Source: Burkholderiales bacterium | GTDB lineage: Bacteria; Pseudomonadota; Gammaproteobacteria; Burkholderiales; SG8-41 | Assembly (NCBI GenBank): GCA_019746155.1 | Contig: JAIESJ010000152.1 | Location: 1-11,324, forward strand | Length of the DNA: 11,324 nt | Reading direction: 5' to 3' | Part shown: positions 6,475 to 11,324 of the stretch, in pieces | How positions within the stretch are numbered: position 1 is the first letter of the stretch | How the letters are laid out: each line of letters starts with the position of its first letter | Position numbers and translations under genes: made by a program | Notes under the pieces: model-generated | Seen by the model: the letters and a program-made list of their open reading frames with translations, nothing else | The model's database searches: none | Told to the model about the DNA's origin: nothing

Positions 6475-6546
6475 GGGTGATGAGTAATGGGTAGTGGGTA
6501 ATGAGTGATGAGTGACAAACTCTTTGCCCACTACCCACTACCCACT
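6475..6546. terminator. 7-mer repeat hairpin between convergent waaA and tolC; candidate bidirectional terminator
   Basis: TGGGTAGTGGGTA (6488-6500) pairs perfectly with TACCCACTACCCA (6532-6544), giving a 13-bp stem with a 31-nt loop. Both flanks are 7-mer arrays: GTGATGA/GTAATGG/GTAGTGG types on the left, and CCCACTA three times (6527-6547) on the right. The last CCCACTA contains the tolC stop codon (complement of TAG, 6545-6547). There is no T-tract, so the terminator role comes from its position between two converging genes. The architecture resembles the repeats flanking the four-helix-bundle genes, without cargo. Confidence 0.55.
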
Positions 6547-7876
6547 AGCGTTCCAGCCAGGCGTTGACCTGGATGAGGTCGTCTTCGGCGAGCCGGCCCA
6601 CCGCGGCCTTGAGTTTCAGCAGCGACAGGATATAGGTGTAGGTCGCCTGCGCCAGATCGCGCCGCGTGGAAAAGAGCTGCTGCTGCGCGTTCAGCACGTC
6701 GACCTGGGTTCTCACTCCCACCTCCAGCCCCAGTCGCGTGGAGTCCAGGCTGCTCTGGCTGGAGGTGAGCGCCGCCTGCAGGGCCTGGACCTGCGCCACC
6801 CCGTTGCTCACTCCCAGAAACGCCTGCCGCGCCGTGAGCTCCGCCGTGCGCCGCGCGTTCTCCAGGTCCTGGCGGGCCCGCTCCTCGTTGGCCAGCGCCT
6901 CCCTTATCCGGGAGCTGGTCAAGCCCCCCTGGTAGAGCGGCAGCGTCAGCTGCAACCCGATCACCTTGGTGGTGATGTCGGTGCCGCTGCCGCCGGTGAT
7001 CCCCGAGCCGGACCCCGCCTCGCTGTAGGAGGCCACCGCGTCCAGCGTCGGCAAGTGCCCGCCGCGGTTGCGCGTCACCTCCTGGGCGGCGAAGGTCAGG
7101 CCCGCCTGGTTCAGTTGCACCTGCAGGTTGGACTGGTTCGCCTCCTGCACCCAGGCCGCCATGGTGTTGGGCTCGGGCAGGGACAATGCAAAACGCTGGC
7201 CCAGCCGCGCCAGCCCCGGCGCCGGCTTGCCGGTCAACTGCTCCAGCGCCCGTCGCTTGAGTTCCAGGTCATTCTGCGCCGCAATCTCCTGCGACACCGT
7301 CAGGTCATAGCGCGCCTGCGCCTCGTGCTGATCGGTGACGGTGGCGGTGCCCACCTCGAAGTTGCGCTTCGCCTGCGCCAGCTGTTCGGCAATGGCCGCT
7401 TTCTGCGCCCCGGCAAACGCCACGTTGTCCTGCGCCAGCAGCACATCGAAGTAGGCCTGCGCCACCCGCAGCATCAGGTCCTGCCCCGCCAGCGCCAGCT
7501 GCACGTCGGCCTGCGTCAGTTGCGTCTTGGCCTGCTCATACTGGGCAAGGTTCTGGGCGCGGAACAGCGGCTGCGTCAGCGACAGGGTCACTGCGTTGGA
7601 GTTGAACTGCCCCACCGCGGGGGCCTGCGCGGGATTGCGGAAACGGATGTCGCGGTCGTTGTATTGGGTGGAGGCCGAAATACTCAGCTGCGGCAACAGC
7701 CCGGCGCGCCCCTGCGGCAGCTTCTCCTGCGCCGCCGTCCACGCCGCGCGCGCGCTCGCGTAAACCGCGTCCGAGCCCCGCGCCTCGCGGTAAATGTCCA
7801 CCAGGTCGGCAGCGGAGGCCGCGGAAGCCGCCGCAAGCAGAAACGCAAACGACGCGGAGGCGAGGAGGCGCATCAT
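6545..7876 (-). CDS. tolC: TolC-family outer-membrane efflux/secretion channel
   Basis: The 443-residue protein has a signal peptide (MMRLLASASFAFLLAAASAA, likely cleavage after ASA near residue 22). The mature start is ADLVDIYREARGSDAVYASA, typical of TolC. Two pseudo-repeats each contain beta-strand and long coiled-coil segments (RVAQAYFDVLLAQDNVAFA around 140-160; TARQAFLGVSNGVAQVQAL in the second half). VGVRTQVDVLNAQQQLFSTR is the classic TolC motif, and QLTLPLYQGGLTSSRI is the membrane-strand region. Trimers form the outer-membrane duct for type I secretion or tripartite efflux pumps. It lies 82 bp downstream of pcm on the same strand, so co-transcription is likely. The start is one of two adjacent ATGs (7871-7876), with no clear Shine-Dalgarno and a 7-mer array upstream. 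Confidence 0.95.
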   Translation of the reverse strand: MMRLLASASFAFLLAAASAASAADLVDIYREARGSDAVYASARAAWTAAQEKLPQGRAGLLPQLSISASTQYNDRDIRFRNPAQAPAVGQFNSNAVTLSLTQPLFRAQNLAQYEQAKTQLTQADVQLALAGQDLMLRVAQAYFDVLLAQDNVAFAGAQKAAIAEQLAQAKRNFEVGTATVTDQHEAQARYDLTVSQEIAAQNDLELKRRALEQLTGKPAPGLARLGQRFALSLPEPNTMAAWVQEANQSNLQVQLNQAGLTFAAQEVTRNRGGHLPTLDAVASYSEAGSGSGITGGSGTDITTKVIGLQLTLPLYQGGLTSSRIREALANEERARQDLENARRTAELTARQAFLGVSNGVAQVQALQAALTSSQSSLDSTRLGLEVGVRTQVDVLNAQQQLFSTRRDLAQATYTYILSLLKLKAAVGRLAEDDLIQVNAWLER

Positions 7877-7884
7877 GAATAAGC

Positions 7885-7912
7885 GGTGAGGGGCGAAGGG
7901 TGAAGGGTGAAT
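7885..7912. repeat. four tandem 7-mers upstream of tolC
   Basis: GGTGAGG, GGCGAAG, GGTGAAG and GGTGAAT follow each other directly, beginning 9 bp before the tolC start. On the pcm side of the same gap (7933-7955) the minus strand reads GGTGAAAAATGGTAAATCG, a loose inverted counterpart. The gap thus has the same repeat-bounded style as the rfb junctions but carries no gene. Confidence 0.6.
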
Positions 7913-7958
7913 ACTAACGAGCCTGGCGGCGCTTTCGATTTACCATTTTTCACCGGTT

Positions 7959-8624
7959 TTAAAACACGAACCGCTCCGGCTGCAGCGCATTTTTGAGCGG
8001 CGCAATACAGGTTTCGAACAGGCCAACCGAATTGCAGGCGCCCGCCGAGACATGGGTGATCAACTGCGCTTCCATCACCGGTGGTTCTCCCACCACTGCG
8101 ATCAGCCGTCCGCCCGGGTTGAGGCTTTTTTGAAACGCCTCCGGCAGTACCGGCACCGAACCGGTCAACACGATCACATCATAGGGCGCATGCTTGTCCC
8201 AGCCGCGGGCGGCGTCGCCGGTTTCCAGCGTGACGTTGCTGATGCCGTGGGCGGCGAGTTTGACGGCGGCGGAACGGGTGAACTCCGGGACGATGTCGAC
8301 GCTGTATACATGGTTTCCCAGGCTGGCGAGCAACGCCGTCATGTAACCGCTGCCGGTGCCGACTTCGAGAATGCGGTCGGCGCTTTTGACGGCGAGTTCC
8401 TGCAGCATGCGCGCCTCGATCTTGGGCTGGAGCATTTTCTCGCCGTGGCCGAGCGGGATTTCCATGTCGGCGAAAGCCAGCGCGCGGTATTGTTCGGGGA
8501 CATAGTCTTCGCGGCGCACGCGCAACAGCAAATCAAGCACCTGCTGGTCGAGCACTTCCCACGGTCTGATCTGCTGCTCGACCATGTTGAAGCGTGCACG
8601 CTCGAAATCCATTTGAGCTGTCAT
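7959..8624 (-). CDS. pcm: protein-L-isoaspartate O-methyltransferase-like protein
   Basis: The 221-residue protein carries the SAM-binding loop ILEVGTGSGYMTALLASLG (85-103), SVDIVPEF (the acidic residue that holds the ribose), TLETGDAARGW, YDVIVLTGSVP and LNPGGRLIAVVG. PIMT repairs isoaspartyl residues in damaged proteins by methylating them with SAM. In canonical Pcm the substrate loop reads GQTISQP, with a conserved catalytic serine; here it is GEKMLQPKIEAR (61-72), with leucine (L65) in the serine position. An N-terminal extension (ERARFNMVEQQIRPWEVLD) also differs from E. coli Pcm. It may therefore be a PIMT-like methyltransferase with another or no isoaspartyl activity. A second possible ATG lies at codon 5. 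It probably forms a transcription unit with tolC. Confidence 0.85.
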   Translation of the reverse strand: MTAQMDFERARFNMVEQQIRPWEVLDQQVLDLLLRVRREDYVPEQYRALAFADMEIPLGHGEKMLQPKIEARMLQELAVKSADRILEVGTGSGYMTALLASLGNHVYSVDIVPEFTRSAAVKLAAHGISNVTLETGDAARGWDKHAPYDVIVLTGSVPVLPEAFQKSLNPGGRLIAVVGEPPVMEAQLITHVSAGACNSVGLFETCIAPLKNALQPERFVF

Positions 8625-8706
8625 GGGAACTGATCCAAGAGTTCATGGGATTGCGCGGCCTCCGACAGGTAATCGCAGAATCGGGATCATCGTGCCGGCG
8701 CGCTGC

Positions 8707-8735
8707 TTGCAATTATCCCATAATTCGAGTAGCTT
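8707..8735 (+). promoter_or_regulatory. candidate thiC promoter
   Basis: TTGCAA (8707-8712) and TAGCTT (8730-8735) are 17 nt apart. This would place the transcript start near 8742, exactly where the riboswitch P1 stem begins. The -10 is poor, so this rests mainly on the spacing. On the opposite strand GATAAT (8712-8717) with TGTGAA (8734-8739) could serve pcm-tolC, giving overlapping divergent promoters. Confidence 0.35.
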
Positions 8736-8742
8736 CACATTA

Positions 8743-8828
8743 CACGTTAGGGGTCCTCGCGGCAGGTGCCGCGGGGTGAGAAAGACCCTTATAACCTGAT
8801 ACGGATAATGCCGTCGTAGGGAAGCGTG
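8743..8828 (+). ncRNA. TPP riboswitch (THI element)
   Basis: The conserved core is plain: UGAGA (8777-8781), ACCCUUAUAACCUGAUACGG, GGAUAAUGCC and GUCGUAGGGAAG. P1 pairs CACGTT (8743-8748) with AAGCGTG (8823-8828), including a G-U pair. P2 pairs GGGUC with GACCC. P3 is a 10-bp stem CCTCGCGGCA/TGCCGCGGGG, and P5 is ACGG-AUAAU-GCCGU. It binds thiamine pyrophosphate and should reduce thiC expression when thiamine is plentiful. Between aptamer and start codon, CCTTCG (8838-8843) can pair with CGAAGG (8871-8876), covering the Shine-Dalgarno. This suggests translational control; no T-run typical of a terminator is present. Confidence 0.95.
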
Positions 8829-8872
8829 GTGCCGGACCCTTCGCCACCCCCGCTCCCGCCACGGCAAGTCCG

Positions 8873-8878
8873 AAGGAG
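8873..8878 (+). promoter_or_regulatory. thiC ribosome-binding site within a sequestering hairpin
   Basis: AAGGAG lies 6 nt before the thiC ATG. It overlaps CGAAGG (8871-8876), the partner of CCTTCG (8838-8843). It is thus likely the element masked or released by the riboswitch. Confidence 0.75.
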
Positions 8879-8884
8879 CGAGCG

Positions 8885-10798
<1,914 letters not shown>

Positions 10799-10804
10799 CC
10801 CGCC

Positions 10805-10840
10805 CAGGAGTTTGTCGGACTTGGGTTCGACAAACTCCTG
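10805..10840 (+). terminator. perfect 13-bp hairpin downstream of thiC
   Basis: CAGGAGTTTGTCG (10805-10817) and CGACAAACTCCTG (10828-10840) pair perfectly around a 10-nt loop, 7 bp after the thiC stop. It is placed like a terminator, but no T-tract follows (AAATGAAAAG). It may therefore be a Rho-associated or 3'-stabilising hairpin. Its TTTGTCGGACTTGG arm and loop share TGTCGGACT with the repeat end at 10990-11008. Confidence 0.55.
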
Positions 10841-10925
10841 AAATGAAAAGCACCAAAGAACGGGGTGAAAAGAATGTCATGCAAGGGATGTTTGTTCCGG
10901 CCGGCATAGCGTTTCGACACAATTA

Positions 10926-11008
10926 AGCAGCCTGTCGCCGCAGCATCGATCAGCCGCGATCCGTTAATGCTGTGTGTTCCGATGAATGGGCCAGTCCGAC
11001 AGGCTGCT
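10926..11008. repeat. 83-bp MITE-like element with 12-bp terminal inverted repeats
   Basis: AGCAGCCTGTCG (10926-10937) and CGACAGGCTGCT (10997-11008) are exact inverted repeats enclosing 59 bp with no convincing ORF. The right end extends to GGCCAGTCCGACAGGCTGCT, whose complement shares TGTCGGACT with the hairpin after thiC. The rest of the thiC-adaptor gap (10799-11094) shows no gene; short frames there look random. Whether this is an insertion-sequence relic or an intergenic repeat cannot be decided from one copy. Confidence 0.45.
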
Positions 11009-11012
11009 GGGC

Positions 11013-11029
11013 TGTAACGTCTGGTTACA
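11013..11029. promoter_or_regulatory. candidate operator TGTAAC-N5-GTTACA
   Basis: A perfect 6+6 inverted repeat with a 5-bp spacer lies 66 bp before the adaptor ATG, a suitable position for a regulator of the efflux operon. The regulator is unknown and a chance match cannot be excluded. Confidence 0.35.
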
Positions 11030-11094
11030 ACCTCCACCTGCACGCTTTACAAAGCGCCCTGTAGAATGCTTGCTTTGCCCGGCATTCCCGGTTC

Positions 11095-11324
11095 ATGACC
11101 AAACGCCATATCTACATCGGCGGTATCCTGCTGCTTGCTGCGGGGGCTGCCGCCGGTTATGCGCTGTGGGGATCGCTCAAGCCGGCGCCCGCTTACCGTC
11201 TGGCCAAAGTCGAGCGCGGCGCGATCACCGCCGCGGTTTCCGCCACCGGCACGCTCAATCCGGTGGTCTCGGTGCAGGTCGGCTCCCAGGTATCGGGGCA
11301 GATCCAGGCGCTTTACGTCGATTA
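11095..11324 (+). CDS. MacA-like periplasmic adaptor (RND/HlyD membrane-fusion protein), N-terminal part
   Basis: The 76 visible codons begin MTKRHIYIGGILLLAAGAAA, a short cytoplasmic tail and one membrane anchor (about residues 6-25). A linker follows, and then YRLAKVERGAITAAVSATGT with LNPVVSVQVGSQVSGQIQAL. The last block (VQVGSQVSGQI.ALYVD) is the first half of the biotinyl-lipoyl-like domain typical of MacA, the adaptor that joins the MacB ABC exporter to a TolC channel. The protein continues beyond the window, so MacA versus a related HlyD-type adaptor stays open. A tolC-family gene lies 3 kb away in the window, making a functional link plausible. No strong Shine-Dalgarno precedes the ATG. 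Confidence 0.85.
   Translation, partial: MTKRHIYIGGILLLAAGAAAGYALWGSLKPAPAYRLAKVERGAITAAVSATGTLNPVVSVQVGSQVSGQIQALYVD

Noticed and set aside
6512..7882. 456-codon plus-strand frame opposite tolC
   Set aside because: Shadow of the TolC gene, rich in R, G, Q and H with no recognisable domain.
11046..11067. Promoter TTTACA ... TAGAAT before the MacA-like gene
   Set aside because: The two hexamers are only 10 nt apart, too close for a sigma-70 promoter.

Overview
The window looks like a chromosomal stretch of a GC-rich Gram-negative bacterium, most probably a betaproteobacterium of the Nitrosomonadales/Rhodocyclales type. This is an inference from gene content and neighbourhood: LPS heptosyltransferase waaC beside Kdo transferase waaA, a PIMT-like gene directly upstream of tolC, and a TPP-riboswitch thiC divergent from them. 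No rRNA, tRNA or CRISPR was found.

Left part (1-3541, minus strand): a dTDP-L-rhamnose cluster read rfbB > rfbA > rfbC (rfbC runs off the left edge; rfbD is not in view), preceded by a vapBC toxin-antitoxin pair. Two small genes of the 23S-rRNA-intervening-sequence/four-helix-bundle family sit in the rfb gene junctions. One is intact (rfbB-rfbA junction) and one is truncated (rfbA-rfbC junction). Each is bounded on both sides by short tandem repeats in inverted orientation, so each looks like a small insertion cassette.

Middle part (3580-6470, plus strand): waaC and waaA, which build the inner LPS core. Their junction is opened by a DUF559 (Vsr-like) nuclease gene flanked by 37-bp inverted repeats carrying a CCTTCCCC/GGGGAAGG palindrome. 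It is followed by a four-copy 72-bp tandem array of the same palindromic repeat, which runs right up to the waaA start.

Right part: pcm-like methyltransferase and tolC (minus strand, convergent with waaA), then divergently a TPP riboswitch and thiC (plus). After thiC come a perfect hairpin, a MITE-like palindromic element, a candidate operator, and the 5' end of a MacA-like efflux adaptor that could work with a TolC-type outer-membrane channel.

The main novelty candidates are the two cargo/inverted-repeat architectures (four-helix-bundle protein with 7-8-mer tandem-repeat termini; DUF559 nuclease with palindromic termini plus amplified array). Two further gene junctions carry related 7-mer repeats without any cargo. 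In the junctions that I could delimit, the repeats touch or overlap stop codons, so the host genes stay intact.
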